Shown here: positions 14,924 through 24,451 of the stretch, in pieces
How positions within the stretch are numbered: the first letter of the stretch is position 1
How the letters are laid out: the number at the start of each line of letters is the position of its first letter
Source: JAAZGD01 sp964489555
GTDB taxonomy: Bacteria; Bacillota; Clostridia; Peptostreptococcales; Anaerovoracaceae
Direction: 5' to 3'
Assembly: GCA_964489555.1 (NCBI GenBank)
Contig: CAZAZF010000009.1
Span: 1 to 64,000 of the forward strand
DNA: 64,000 nucleotides
Notes under the pieces: model-generated
The model's database searches: none
What the model was told of the DNA's origin: nothing
Seen by the model: the letters and a program-made list of their open reading frames with translations, nothing else
Program-made: the position numbers and the translations under genes

Positions 14924-17533
14924 ATGAGAAATACCATGAAAAAAAGAGGAATTCGTGTAGTTACCATGGTGGTGATGATGCTTACCCTGTTGAGCACCTC
15001 CTTTGGCGTCCCAACCATAACTTCCGCCGCCACTCCAACCGACATACAGGATCACTGGGCCTCTACTTACATTATCCGCGGAATCCAGCTGGGGTTCATT
15101 AACGGATATCCTGACGGCACTTTTTTACCGGACAAGCCGGTAAGCCGGGCTGAATTCGCCAAAATGATGAATGCCGCCCTAGGAAACACGAGTACCGCCA
15201 CCACCTCTTTCTCCGATGTGCCGATTTTTGAATGGTTTTATCAGGATGTAAGCAAGGCGGTAGCCGCCACCTATGTGGCTGGATATGACGACGGTACCTT
15301 TCTTCCCAATAAGGCCATATCCCGACAAGAAGCCGCTGTTATGATTGCCCGGATTGTGCCTTCTTATGGTGCAACTTCTAATCTCTCCGTCTACTCGGAT
15401 GGCAATCGGGTGGCGGACTGGGCCGCAGAATATGTACGCAAAGTGGTAGGAAAAGGCTATCTGGGAGCCTATGACGACGGATTGCTCCACCCGGAAGACA
15501 GCCTGACCCGAGCCCAAACCGCAAAAATCATATGTAGTATTCTGGACAAGGAAACCATCGTTAAGAATTTTGCTACCATCAAGGACGATGAAACCATAAA
15601 GAAGAACACTTTGTACACCAATACCGTAACCCTTTCTAAAGATTTGGGCGAGGGAGAAGTAGATTTTAGCAACTGCACCCTTTTGGGCGGCCTGATAGTC
15701 AGCGGCGGCGGATCCAATACCGTTACCATCGAAAATAGCCGGGTGTCCTTCGTGACCATCAACAAAGACGATACCATAGTTCGAATTTTGGCCAAGGGGG
15801 CTACTACCATTCCCAGAACCACCTCTCACGAAAAAGCCCTTTTGGAAACCAAGTCTCTGGCTGGAGGAGTTTTTGGGACCGGTTTTGCCTCCGTAGATGT
15901 ACGCGGCGGTTCCGACACCACCTTCACCGGATACTTCCCACTGGTTCATCTTGTCGGGAGCAAAGCCGTTGCCCGTTTAGACGGTTGCTCCTTTGAACGT
16001 TTGGTAGTATCTTCTGGTGCGAAAAATTCGGAGATTTACTTGGACAGCCGTTCTTTGATTAACACAACCGACGTTAACGCCATCGCTTCTTTCCATGGTG
16101 CAGGAACTATTAAACAAATGAATGCCAATGTCAGTGGCATCACCTATGAAATAAAACCGGATAAATGGACCCTTGCCAATGGCGTGACCGCTCCCACCGA
16201 AGAAAACCCCGATGTGCGGGCCACCTTTTCCCCCGCCAACGGGAATACCAACATCGCCTTAACGGTGAAACCCACCATCTCCTTCCTGACGGAGATTGAA
16301 ACCTATGCCGGAGACGCCATCACCGCCACCTATTTGAAAAACAATCTGGTGTTCCGAAAAGGCTCTGCCTCTGGCTCGGATGTAACCTTTACCGCGGCCT
16401 TAAGTAGCAACAAGCGAGTCATCACCGTGACTCCCTCCGCCAACCTGGAGTCCAATCAATCTTACTACCTAGGATTCGCAACGAATAAGTTCCGAGCCGT
16501 CAGTAGCGAAGAAACCATCCCTGCCAAGAGTGTGGTATTCACCACCGTGAACACTACACCCACTGTCAGCTTCAGCCCGGCCAATGGAGCAGTACAAGTT
16601 CCCACAACGGCGGCCTTAAAGGTGACTTTCTCAGATATCATATATACTGCTTCCGGAACGGCGCCAAACAGTCAATACTTAACGGACAACATTCAAGTAG
16701 TTAAGGTTTCGGGAGGAAGTAGCATAACCAGTGGCGCTTCCATTTCTGGAAATGTAGTTACCATACCAGCTCCCACAACAGGTTGGGAAAACGGGGTTTC
16801 CTATCGCATTACCGTAATGGGCTCCGCTTTTAAAAACGCAGCCGGCGTATATGTGCCTCAAAGCAGCGTCACTTTTATCACGGGAACCCAGGCACCTGTT
16901 CTTACAATATCAGGTTCTACGCCTTCTTTCGATAGAGTGGTTGTAACCGCCGGCTCCTCGATTTCCGGCACAGCCTATTTCGTGGCCACTACAAACGGAG
17001 CCATCCCCTCGGTTGCCCAAATAAAAGCGGGGCAAGACGCCACAGGTAGTCCCGTCAGCCGAACTTCAGGAACCATTACCGGAGAGTCTTCATTTACCTT
17101 GGGCTCTCTGGTTCCCAACACATCCTACACCATTTATGGAGTGGCCTCAGCCAATGGAAAGGATTCTTCCGTGGTCTTTGATTCTACTACCACCCCTTGG
17201 CCAGATGCGGTTTTAAACACATGGAGCTATGAATACACCACTTCCGGAAGTTCAATCGGACCGGTTACCGGTACTTTAATCCTCTCGTCCTCTTCACTGA
17301 CCTTGGGAGTCTCCGGGGATGTAGATAGCATTTCCTTTACTGCTACCGCTCCCAGTGGAACCTTAATGACCTTTGGGGGAGGGGCAATCGGCTCCGGAGA
17401 GGATAGAACTACCGCTAACGTCTCATTGGCAGGAACCCCTCCCGGAAGCAGTGTTGCAATCACTCTCACAGTTTCAGGCGCTTCCCTTACATCGAAAACC
17501 TACAACTTAGTCTTAACAAAAAATAGCTTGTAA
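14924..17533 (+). CDS. SLH surface protein with beta-helix and Ig-like (Big_5) domains
   Basis: An 869-residue secreted protein. The start is the ATG at 14924 because GGGAGG lies 7 nt before it; an earlier in-frame ATG overlaps the cyclase stop. A signal peptide (to about residue 38) precedes three SLH modules (FINGYPDGTFLPDKPVSRAEFA; YVAGYDDGTFLPNKAISRQEA; GAYDDGLLHPEDSLTRAQTA). A right-handed beta-helix-like stretch follows (about 240-410), then two Big_5-type modules (FSPANGNTNIALTVKPTISF and FSPANGAVQVPTTAALKVTF) and further beta-sandwich modules. It is likely a long wall-bound adhesin, transcribed with the PAS-GGDEF cyclase gene. It meets the large minus-strand gene tail to tail with 28 bp between. 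Confidence 0.82.
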   Translation: MRNTMKKRGIRVVTMVVMMLTLLSTSFGVPTITSAATPTDIQDHWASTYIIRGIQLGFINGYPDGTFLPDKPVSRAEFAKMMNAALGNTSTATTSFSDVPIFEWFYQDVSKAVAATYVAGYDDGTFLPNKAISRQEAAVMIARIVPSYGATSNLSVYSDGNRVADWAAEYVRKVVGKGYLGAYDDGLLHPEDSLTRAQTAKIICSILDKETIVKNFATIKDDETIKKNTLYTNTVTLSKDLGEGEVDFSNCTLLGGLIVSGGGSNTVTIENSRVSFVTINKDDTIVRILAKGATTIPRTTSHEKALLETKSLAGGVFGTGFASVDVRGGSDTTFTGYFPLVHLVGSKAVARLDGCSFERLVVSSGAKNSEIYLDSRSLINTTDVNAIASFHGAGTIKQMNANVSGITYEIKPDKWTLANGVTAPTEENPDVRATFSPANGNTNIALTVKPTISFLTEIETYAGDAITATYLKNNLVFRKGSASGSDVTFTAALSSNKRVITVTPSANLESNQSYYLGFATNKFRAVSSEETIPAKSVVFTTVNTTPTVSFSPANGAVQVPTTAALKVTFSDIIYTASGTAPNSQYLTDNIQVVKVSGGSSITSGASISGNVVTIPAPTTGWENGVSYRITVMGSAFKNAAGVYVPQSSVTFITGTQAPVLTISGSTPSFDRVVVTAGSSISGTAYFVATTNGAIPSVAQIKAGQDATGSPVSRTSGTITGESSFTLGSLVPNTSYTIYGVASANGKDSSVVFDSTTTPWPDAVLNTWSYEYTTSGSSIGPVTGTLILSSSSLTLGVSGDVDSISFTATAPSGTLMTFGGGAIGSGEDRTTANVSLAGTPPGSSVAITLTVSGASLTSKTYNLVLTKNSL

Positions 17534-17561
17534 CTCTATGCCCCAGCTCTTGCCTAAATAT

Positions 17562-20500
17562 TCAATACAGCCGATGAAGGCGGAGTCGGGGGAGCACCTT
17601 TTCCACTTGGAAAGAGTAGGTGTCCAGTCCCGTTCCCCATTCATCCCGTACGGTACATACCACTTGATATTGTCCTTCTTTCGCAAACTCCGGCAGCGCA
17701 GGGGTCCATACCTTCGGGTAGACTCCTGAACTGCCGGCTTTGATTTCTTCTTCTAAAAAGACCGCCAGCAACTCTCCTTCCCGATAGACTTCTGTGGTAA
17801 GGGACAAATCGTCCTTCTCCACATCATCCACACCAATGCGGAATCCATACCGGTCCCCGTAGGCCACGCTGGATAATACAACTTCACTCTCTTCCCACAC
17901 AGCGGGAAGAATTTCCGTTATCCACGGAGCCTCCCCTCCCCCTTCAATATAGAAGGTGAAGGAAACCACATTGGAAAGCAAGTCATAGTCGGGGAATCCT
18001 TTTGGATGGCCTTCTTCATCCAAAGGTGTAGAGAGCCGGGAGGTGTTGTCTTCCTGCCAGTGCTGCACTTGATACTTTCCGTCCAAATAGAACCGGTGGA
18101 TGGGTTGATCCAGCACCTTCCCATGGGAAGGGTGAAGGTCGTCTTCAAAAGGCTGATGCATGTAACGCCAATACTCTCTGCGGGAAGGGTCTTCTTCATA
18201 ATCCAAGTAATGAATCTGATAGTCCACCCGCTCTCCCTTTTGGTATACCAGTTTTGAAGGTTCCGGTACGGGCTCCACCGAAACCACTGGTGTTGAGGTA
18301 TCCAAATGATGGGGTTCCCACTTCTGAAGAAAGTCCTCCGGTCCCGCCGGCAATTCTGCTGCCATCACCTTTTTTCCATCCCGCATGGTGTACAGTTGAA
18401 AATCTTTTAAATAGATTTGCCCTTCTTCAGGAACACGAAAGATTAATTTTGTCTCCCCGTTATAATAGTCGTTCTCAATAAACAGCGTTCTCCCGGAATC
18501 CCTTGGACTTCCTTCGTAAAAATACCCTCCCTCCTCATGGGCAAGAGGGACTCGTTCCACCTGATAAAAGTCTCCCTCCATGAAGTCCCCCCAGGAACCG
18601 TTGTAGGCCCGGGCCTTTTCTTGAATGTGCTGGGTGCCGGTTAAAGTCCCCAGATGAACTCTCCATTCTCTAGGGATTTGATAAGGCACGGTACCGTTTT
18701 GACAAATGCCATAGCAAATCCATTGGTATCCCCGTTGATTCCAGGTCCAGGTCACGTTCCAACTGTTTCGGGAAGAGTAGGACGGACTGGATCTTATTAG
18801 GATGCGTGGGTCCAGGGCAATGGCTTCGTCTGGAACCGTCAGGGTGAAAAGGCGATAGTCGTTGTTGCTGCTGTCCCGAAGCATCCGAGAATCGGGGATG
18901 GTATGAAAATCTGTATAGACATTTTCTCCGGGAAACCCCCGATAGGCCATCACCGGATATGGGGTTTTCAGGGTACCCTTCACATGAAGAAATCCATCCT
19001 TCTCCCTGGTTGTTTTGGGCAAGGAGGATGCTTCCTCTCCCAAAGACCCCTTCACAAAAGTCACCCGAAGATTGTCCAGATATACCCAGGCCGCCAAAGG
19101 CAAAGTGCCGTAATCCACCGTACTGACCTGAAGTATATTTTCACCTTCCGGCAAAAAACCGGATCCGGTGTAATGGCCCTGCTTGCCGGTGATGCCCGGT
19201 ACCCGGTCCCAGGGAATGCCGTTAAGGGTGATTTGAGAATTGGCCCAAGCCTTGGCTCCAATATCAAACTCAAAGGACAACAGGGCTTTTTCTCCTTCCG
19301 GCACGGTAAAGGAGATGGTGTTCGCTGAGGAGAATACCCGATTGGGCAAGCTGGTTTTTCCGCTGTAGAGATTGGCTCCTTTCCATTTCCCGTCAGCCAT
19401 CAGCGACGGCGAAAAAGTGAAGAACTCATTGCTCTGGCTATCGTTGAAATCTTCCTCTTCTATGCGGGTGACGTAATAGGACCGGTCCAACAAGTCTTGC
19501 TCCGGTTCCCGACTGGTGGTGGTAAATTCATAGGATAAGGGCAGTTGGGCCTCGTCGGGAAGTCCTTTCACCCGGTATTCGTAAAAGTAGGTTTCATTGG
19601 GGTTAAGCTGATAGGTTCGTTGCAAAGTTCCCGGCTGCCCGGAAGCTTTCAGAGATACCGCCTTTTGGTATGTCCCTTGGCCTTCCGCCACCTGGTCCGC
19701 TATGTTCTGATATTCCTCCGGTTGGGAAGGATTTTCCGGGAAAAACAAATGGGTATCCCCAGATCCCCGACTTACCATCCGGTTTAACACCTCTTCCAGA
19801 CTTTGATACCGTAATCGGACTTTTCCAATCAGCCCGTTCATGGAAGTGGAGGGATGAATCTCCGTGGTGTCTCCGTTATAGGAGTAGGTAGTGGCAATCA
19901 TGGAGTGGGCAAATCTGCCGTATTCCCCCGCGGCTCCAAATGCAAACTCCGTACTTTGAGGTCCGTAAGATGCGGTGCCATGAGTCAGGTTGAATGTGCA
20001 TAAGTAGGCCATTTCTGTATAGTAACTCATAACACTGCCCCCTCCCCAAAGACCTGCCCACATAGCCCCGGTCTGAACGTACACCAAATCTCCCGATTGC
20101 ATGGAAAACATAGGATACCGGGCATCGGTACGAAATCCATTGGATGAGCTCATGTAGGCAGAGAGATGGGTATCATTGTCCACTCCCCACAAACCGGTAT
20201 AGTTATAATAGGTGGTAGAACCCTTCCCCTCCCAGGAAGCGGTAAGGTAAGATACTCTTCCATCTTCCCGAAAGGCGGGGGTTACGCTGAAGGAGCGTTC
20301 CGTATTCCATCCGGATATGGTTTTCACCAGATAATTGTCCCGATCATAAACCCGAACGGCGCTGGTGTTGTTCACCCCGATTAACATCATCCCCCGGGCA
20401 TCTATGGCCAGGCATTGATAGGAAGCGTTTACCCCATCGGACTCCGGCAGCGGCAAAATGCTGAAGGTAAAAGCTTCCGTGGCCATATCAAAGGTCCCCC

Positions 20501-23024
20501 GATATAGCCTGAGGGGAGAAGGATGGTATAGGAATTGAATCTTTCCATCTAGCTCTGCCGTAAAGCCGGATACATTTCCCGAAAAAACAGTGCGGACTTC
20601 TCCCGTGCCGGTATTTATGGCCTGGAGTCCCTGGGCCGTAAAGGTGTACAGATTCTTTCCTTGATAGGGGTCCAAATAGTTGTTTTCTCCCAGGGTATAT
20701 GGAAGGGTGGTTAGCAAGGTGCCGTTGTCTTTGGTCAGCACCAGCGTTTTTCCTCCATACCGGAAGAACAAATACCGTTGCTGATTGTCATGGGCAAAGC
20801 TGTCCCCATATCCCGGAGCCATGGGCAGAACATCCTCTGTAATGGAAAAGGTCCAGTTCACTTCACCGGTCTCCCCCTGAAGAGAAGTGATGATATAGGG
20901 CATTTCCGGCCAATAATCGTTGGTGCCGGTAGCCCAGGTTCCGTTGATGGTATAAAAGTTTTCTTCGTCCACGGAAAACCATTTGCTTTCCAAAAAAGTT
21001 TCACCACCCCGGTATCCGAAGGGCAGGGCCGCAACCGCTCCGTCGTAATATCCGCGGATTCCGCTGTCGGTAATATTGGGGGGAAGAGAAAGAATTTGAA
21101 CTTGTCCATCCAACTCCTTTTCTAAAAGCAGCCGATTCAAATAGTTCTGATTTTGCAGCAGTTGCTGCTTTTCTTCTTTATTGGCCGCAATCAGCAGCAA
21201 TTTGGCGATCCGGAAGGAAAGAGGTTCTCCCCGAATTTGAGGCGCAATATTTACCACATGGGAAACCCCTTCCACCATGGATTCTTTGTAGTCCGCGGCC
21301 GTTATATATTCCGGCAGGGTTTCTTCCACCCACCGGTCCTTTAGCTCCAATCGAATGGATACCTGCCCCACTCCATCTTTGAAAAACCCTATTTTCTTTC
21401 CCGTTCCGAAAGAATAGTCTTCGTAGCCGGGAAGCAGGGCCCCATCCGTTTCTCCCGTTCCTTGTGAGTTTCCTGCTCCATCAAAGAGGTGAACCTTCCA
21501 ACTGCGTTCCAATTGGTCTCCATCGGTGATGGATAAATCCTCTACGGTGATTTCCCCTTGGTTGGTGCCCGCCTTTCTTAGGAATTCCGTGGGCAGACGC
21601 AGCCGTCCTTCCGGGGGCAGGTCCGGAGCCACCATAAAATCATGGAAGACCTCATGGGACTCTCCCCGGCTGTCCCTGGCATATACCCTATATTGAAACT
21701 CTTCTTCCCCGGTGTTTTTCGTGAGAAAAGGAAGCTGTACTCTGAGATAGTATGAATCCTGTTGAACCTGCTCAATGGGACGGGTTTTGATGGACTCACT
21801 ATTTTCCAACTCATTCTCTCCGCCCTCTATGCGGTGCACCAAGCGAACCACTTCCCCATTGCTCTTCCGGTACACTTCCACCCATAACTCCGTCAGCGAG
21901 TAGGAGGGATGGGTGGCTACGGAGATATATACCATCTGCTTTCGATTTTCCTTCTGGATCCCTCCCAGCTGAGCCATAATATAGGGGGTGGCTTTTACTT
22001 CAATGGACTTGGTGTCCGTCCAAATCTGACCGCCTTCTCCCGTAATTTTTAAAGTTACCGGGTAGGTGCCCCTTTGGGGAAAGAGAATGTCCGCCGTCGT
22101 AGAATCCTTTCGATGGACCGTGGCGGCACCTCCCGGCAAAAAGGAATTGGAGGCCAGCCCTTCCTGATACATGCGATAAGCCGTATACCCTTCTCCGTCT
22201 ACCGTAAAATGAGACTGGTCCCAGGCCTCTGCCGGATGCCCTTCAAAGGTTTCTTCCGGAAGGGACAAAATGGCCTCCCCCGTAATGATCGGTTCCGGCT
22301 CTTCCGGAGGCGGTTCCTCCGATTGCTCTTCCTGCACTAATGTGTAGGTGAAAACCAGGGGGATAAAATAGAGATAGCCTTCTACTTGGGGGTTGTAATT
22401 CTCCGATACGGGATCCATCAGATTCATGGCCTGGATGATTTCAGGAGAAGGGGTTCCCAATAGCTGAAGGATGGCTTCTTTCCCTTCTTGTCCAAAAGCC
22501 AGCTGCTCCTTTACATCATAGGTCGTTCCTCCCGGAGATTGAAGGGTCATGGCCAGATGAATCCCTATGGTACCCGACCCCGAATCGTAAGGAGTTGCCG
22601 GAGAAGCGGTCAATCCTGTCACTCCGTAATCATAATAAATCCGCAGGTAGCTGTCCCGGTCCCATGCGGCTTGGTGGTTCCAATGATACCGAACCGAATC
22701 GGAGAAATCAAAGTATCCGGATTCCCCGGGAGAAGCGGAAGGTCGAAAAGGAGAAGCCCCTACGGCAAGGGCTTCTTTTGGCAAGGTGTATGTTGCTTCA
22801 TAGGAAATAGAGCTGCCCGGTGCCCAGTCTTGTTGCCACTCACCGGCACTGTTCTTCCATACAAAAACCACCCCGGTATCCAGTCGATGATGCACCACTT
22901 CTACTGTGGCTCCATGAGCTGCAGGAAGCGCCGGCCAGAATGTAAATCCCATAAGAAGAACCATGATTCCTGCCAGGAGTTTTCTTTTCCCCCTTGTCCT
23001 ACTTGTCCTGGTTGCCCATTTCAT
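17562..23024 (-). CDS. very large exported protein of unknown function
   Basis: A 1820-residue protein with a clear export signal (basic RTSRTRGKRK, then LLAGIMVLLMGFTFWPALPA and AHGA cleavage). It has no SLH module. Sections resembling Ig-like domains occur near residues 250-500. The stretch 690-1110 has repeated strands with YLFFRYGGKTLVLTKDNG and YTFTAQGLQAINTGTGEVR, suggesting a beta-propeller, and the 1190-1700 part resembles carbohydrate-binding or jelly-roll modules. AAGGAGGG precedes the ATG. It starts 12 bp after the stop of a small SLH protein, so the pair is almost surely one operon and the SLH partner may hold it at the wall. No catalytic motif recognised. Confidence 0.75.
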   Translation of the reverse strand: MKWATRTSRTRGKRKLLAGIMVLLMGFTFWPALPAAHGATVEVVHHRLDTGVVFVWKNSAGEWQQDWAPGSSISYEATYTLPKEALAVGASPFRPSASPGESGYFDFSDSVRYHWNHQAAWDRDSYLRIYYDYGVTGLTASPATPYDSGSGTIGIHLAMTLQSPGGTTYDVKEQLAFGQEGKEAILQLLGTPSPEIIQAMNLMDPVSENYNPQVEGYLYFIPLVFTYTLVQEEQSEEPPPEEPEPIITGEAILSLPEETFEGHPAEAWDQSHFTVDGEGYTAYRMYQEGLASNSFLPGGAATVHRKDSTTADILFPQRGTYPVTLKITGEGGQIWTDTKSIEVKATPYIMAQLGGIQKENRKQMVYISVATHPSYSLTELWVEVYRKSNGEVVRLVHRIEGGENELENSESIKTRPIEQVQQDSYYLRVQLPFLTKNTGEEEFQYRVYARDSRGESHEVFHDFMVAPDLPPEGRLRLPTEFLRKAGTNQGEITVEDLSITDGDQLERSWKVHLFDGAGNSQGTGETDGALLPGYEDYSFGTGKKIGFFKDGVGQVSIRLELKDRWVEETLPEYITAADYKESMVEGVSHVVNIAPQIRGEPLSFRIAKLLLIAANKEEKQQLLQNQNYLNRLLLEKELDGQVQILSLPPNITDSGIRGYYDGAVAALPFGYRGGETFLESKWFSVDEENFYTINGTWATGTNDYWPEMPYIITSLQGETGEVNWTFSITEDVLPMAPGYGDSFAHDNQQRYLFFRYGGKTLVLTKDNGTLLTTLPYTLGENNYLDPYQGKNLYTFTAQGLQAINTGTGEVRTVFSGNVSGFTAELDGKIQFLYHPSPLRLYRGTFDMATEAFTFSILPLPESDGVNASYQCLAIDARGMMLIGVNNTSAVRVYDRDNYLVKTISGWNTERSFSVTPAFREDGRVSYLTASWEGKGSTTYYNYTGLWGVDNDTHLSAYMSSSNGFRTDARYPMFSMQSGDLVYVQTGAMWAGLWGGGSVMSYYTEMAYLCTFNLTHGTASYGPQSTEFAFGAAGEYGRFAHSMIATTYSYNGDTTEIHPSTSMNGLIGKVRLRYQSLEEVLNRMVSRGSGDTHLFFPENPSQPEEYQNIADQVAEGQGTYQKAVSLKASGQPGTLQRTYQLNPNETYFYEYRVKGLPDEAQLPLSYEFTTTSREPEQDLLDRSYYVTRIEEEDFNDSQSNEFFTFSPSLMADGKWKGANLYSGKTSLPNRVFSSANTISFTVPEGEKALLSFEFDIGAKAWANSQITLNGIPWDRVPGITGKQGHYTGSGFLPEGENILQVSTVDYGTLPLAAWVYLDNLRVTFVKGSLGEEASSLPKTTREKDGFLHVKGTLKTPYPVMAYRGFPGENVYTDFHTIPDSRMLRDSSNNDYRLFTLTVPDEAIALDPRILIRSSPSYSSRNSWNVTWTWNQRGYQWICYGICQNGTVPYQIPREWRVHLGTLTGTQHIQEKARAYNGSWGDFMEGDFYQVERVPLAHEEGGYFYEGSPRDSGRTLFIENDYYNGETKLIFRVPEEGQIYLKDFQLYTMRDGKKVMAAELPAGPEDFLQKWEPHHLDTSTPVVSVEPVPEPSKLVYQKGERVDYQIHYLDYEEDPSRREYWRYMHQPFEDDLHPSHGKVLDQPIHRFYLDGKYQVQHWQEDNTSRLSTPLDEEGHPKGFPDYDLLSNVVSFTFYIEGGGEAPWITEILPAVWEESEVVLSSVAYGDRYGFRIGVDDVEKDDLSLTTEVYREGELLAVFLEEEIKAGSSGVYPKVWTPALPEFAKEGQYQVVCTVRDEWGTGLDTYSFQVEKVLPRLRLHRLY

Positions 23025-23036
23025 ATTGGCCCTCCT

Positions 23037-24071
23037 TTAGAATGGATAGGGAACCAACATCATGGTATCGCTGGTCCGGGTGAAATATCCCATATACTCT
23101 GCATCGGGAAGAGATGAGCCGGGCGTTGCCCCGGTAACCCAATACAAGGTGGACAAGGCATCGGAGGTGCGGATGACCCGATAATCTTGAACCAATACCA
23201 CCACTCGAGCCGGATCTTTGGGAAACACCCGGAACCCTTCCGTACCCCAAGCGTTTCTCATCCGTTCATACTGGTAGGGATCCTTTTCTTGAATCCACAC
23301 ATATTTCACATCCTTCAGCAAAGGGAGCTCCTCCTTGTTTCGGATGAAATCCTCCAAGGGGAATATGCTCTCTTCCCGGGGAAGTTCTGGCACCTTTTGA
23401 AGCTCTTCTTTTTTCGCCTGGACCAAACGGTCCACTACGGCGGTAGCCTCGGCTCTGGTTAAACCCCCTTCCGGTCGAAAAGTGCCATCCGGATAACCGG
23501 TTATAATACCCCGGTAAAGTCCCAGCACCATGGCATACTCATCGGGGTCATAGGACGCTATGTCCCATAGTGTTTCCCGAAGCTGCTGATGGCCGGGAAT
23601 AGGGCCTTGCGCCAAGGCCTTGCTGGCCATCACCATCATGTCTCTTCGAGAGATGGGATGAGGCAGAGCTTTGTGGGAAATTCTTCCCTCATGAATATAT
23701 CCCAGCACCTCCCCCTTCAAATAGTAAGGGAGGGCCCAATGGCTTTCCGGAGCGGAACTTTGCCCCGGGTCCTTGCCCCCCTGGGCCAACACCAACATCT
23801 TGATAAACTCTCCATAGGTCAATGGATTCTCCGGCCGGAAGGTCCCGTCCGGGTAACCGGACAACCATTCTCTTTTCGTTAACCTTTCAATGTAAGAGGC
23901 CGCCCAATGGGAGTCGGCAACATCCGGATATACCGCCTCCGCATAAACCGGATTCCCTGGCATAATGCTGCTACATTGGGGAAGAAGCAATACCATCAAA
24001 AACAGCAAAATCACTCTTCCTCCCGGCCTGTATGTTTTTTCCAGACGACGCAGTTTTTTATGGTTTCTCAT
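23037..24071 (-). CDS. SLH-domain anchoring protein
   Basis: A 344-residue secreted protein starting MRNHKKLRRLEKTYR, a long basic n-region, then the hydrophobic core VILLFLMVLLLPQCSSIMPG. I prefer the ATG at 24071 (AGAGAGAAGG upstream) to the GTG 23 codons earlier, which lacks a ribosome site. Three SLH modules follow (WLSGYPDGTFRPENPLTYGEF; YIHEGRISHKALPHPISRRD; IITGYPDGTFRPEGGLTRAEA). The C-terminal 115 residues are a short unknown domain that may bind the 1820-residue protein encoded 12 bp downstream. A Cys in the signal region (PQCSS) does not make a convincing lipobox. Confidence 0.78.
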   Translation of the reverse strand: MRNHKKLRRLEKTYRPGGRVILLFLMVLLLPQCSSIMPGNPVYAEAVYPDVADSHWAASYIERLTKREWLSGYPDGTFRPENPLTYGEFIKMLVLAQGGKDPGQSSAPESHWALPYYLKGEVLGYIHEGRISHKALPHPISRRDMMVMASKALAQGPIPGHQQLRETLWDIASYDPDEYAMVLGLYRGIITGYPDGTFRPEGGLTRAEATAVVDRLVQAKKEELQKVPELPREESIFPLEDFIRNKEELPLLKDVKYVWIQEKDPYQYERMRNAWGTEGFRVFPKDPARVVVLVQDYRVIRTSDALSTLYWVTGATPGSSLPDAEYMGYFTRTSDTMMLVPYPF

Positions 24072-24165
24072 AAGCCTTCTCTCTCTTCTTTTCCTCGGGT
24101 AGGTTTCCTGTGGAGCCATTCTACCTTTCCTCTGTTCCACCCGTCAATTTGCGGAAAAGCGACAA

Positions 24166-24190
24166 AAAAAGAGAGGCATAATTACCTCAC
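24166..24190 (-). terminator. attenuator- or terminator-like hairpin before the SLH operon
   Basis: On the minus strand GAGGTA-4-TGCCTC forms a 6-bp stem (one wobble) followed by TCTTTTTTTG. It lies 95 bp upstream of the SLH gene start, between it and the 23-bp array, so it may end an upstream transcript or attenuate this operon. Confidence 0.4.
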
Positions 24191-24192
24191 TC

Positions 24193-24351
24193 GGTTTCAT
24201 TTTTTCGTCCTTGTTTATATCAACCGTTACCTAACCGGTCATTTTTGTCAATTGAAATAGGTATTTTTTGTGTTTCGTAATCGGTTATTTTTGGCTTTTG
24301 AAATCTGCACTTTTTGTATTTCCAAACCCGCTGATTTTGTAACTCGTATCG
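24193..24351. repeat. degenerate 23-bp tandem array without a DUF4143 gene
   Basis: Six to seven diverged units. Clear ones start at 24237 (GGTCATTTTTG), 24260 (GGTATTTTTTG), 24283 (GGTTATTTTTG), 24306 and 24329, each 23 bp long. An earlier GGTTTCATTTT unit lies at 24193. The period and the GGTCAT-TTTG start match the array at 6581-6672, but here no ATPase gene is adjacent. Bases 24072-24451 otherwise contain only terminators. Confidence 0.65.
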
Positions 24352-24397
24352 ATTTCCCCTACTTTTTCTGTTCATTCATTATTAGATCGGAGGCAAT

Positions 24398-24440
24398 AAA
24401 AAACCGGGGAAGAAGCTAGATGCCTCCCGCCCGGTAAAAA
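24398..24440 (-). terminator. terminator of the SLH-TolC gene
   Basis: On the minus strand CCGGGCGGGAGGC and GCTTCTTCCCCGG form an imperfect GC-rich stem followed by TTTTTTATTG, 12 bp after the stop codon. Confidence 0.75.
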
Positions 24441-24451
24441 TCCGATATTCT

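Noticed and set aside
15179..15949. 256-codon frame opposite the SLH/Big_5 adhesin
   Set aside because: Glycine-rich translation typical of the antisense of repetitive surface-protein genes; no start signals.
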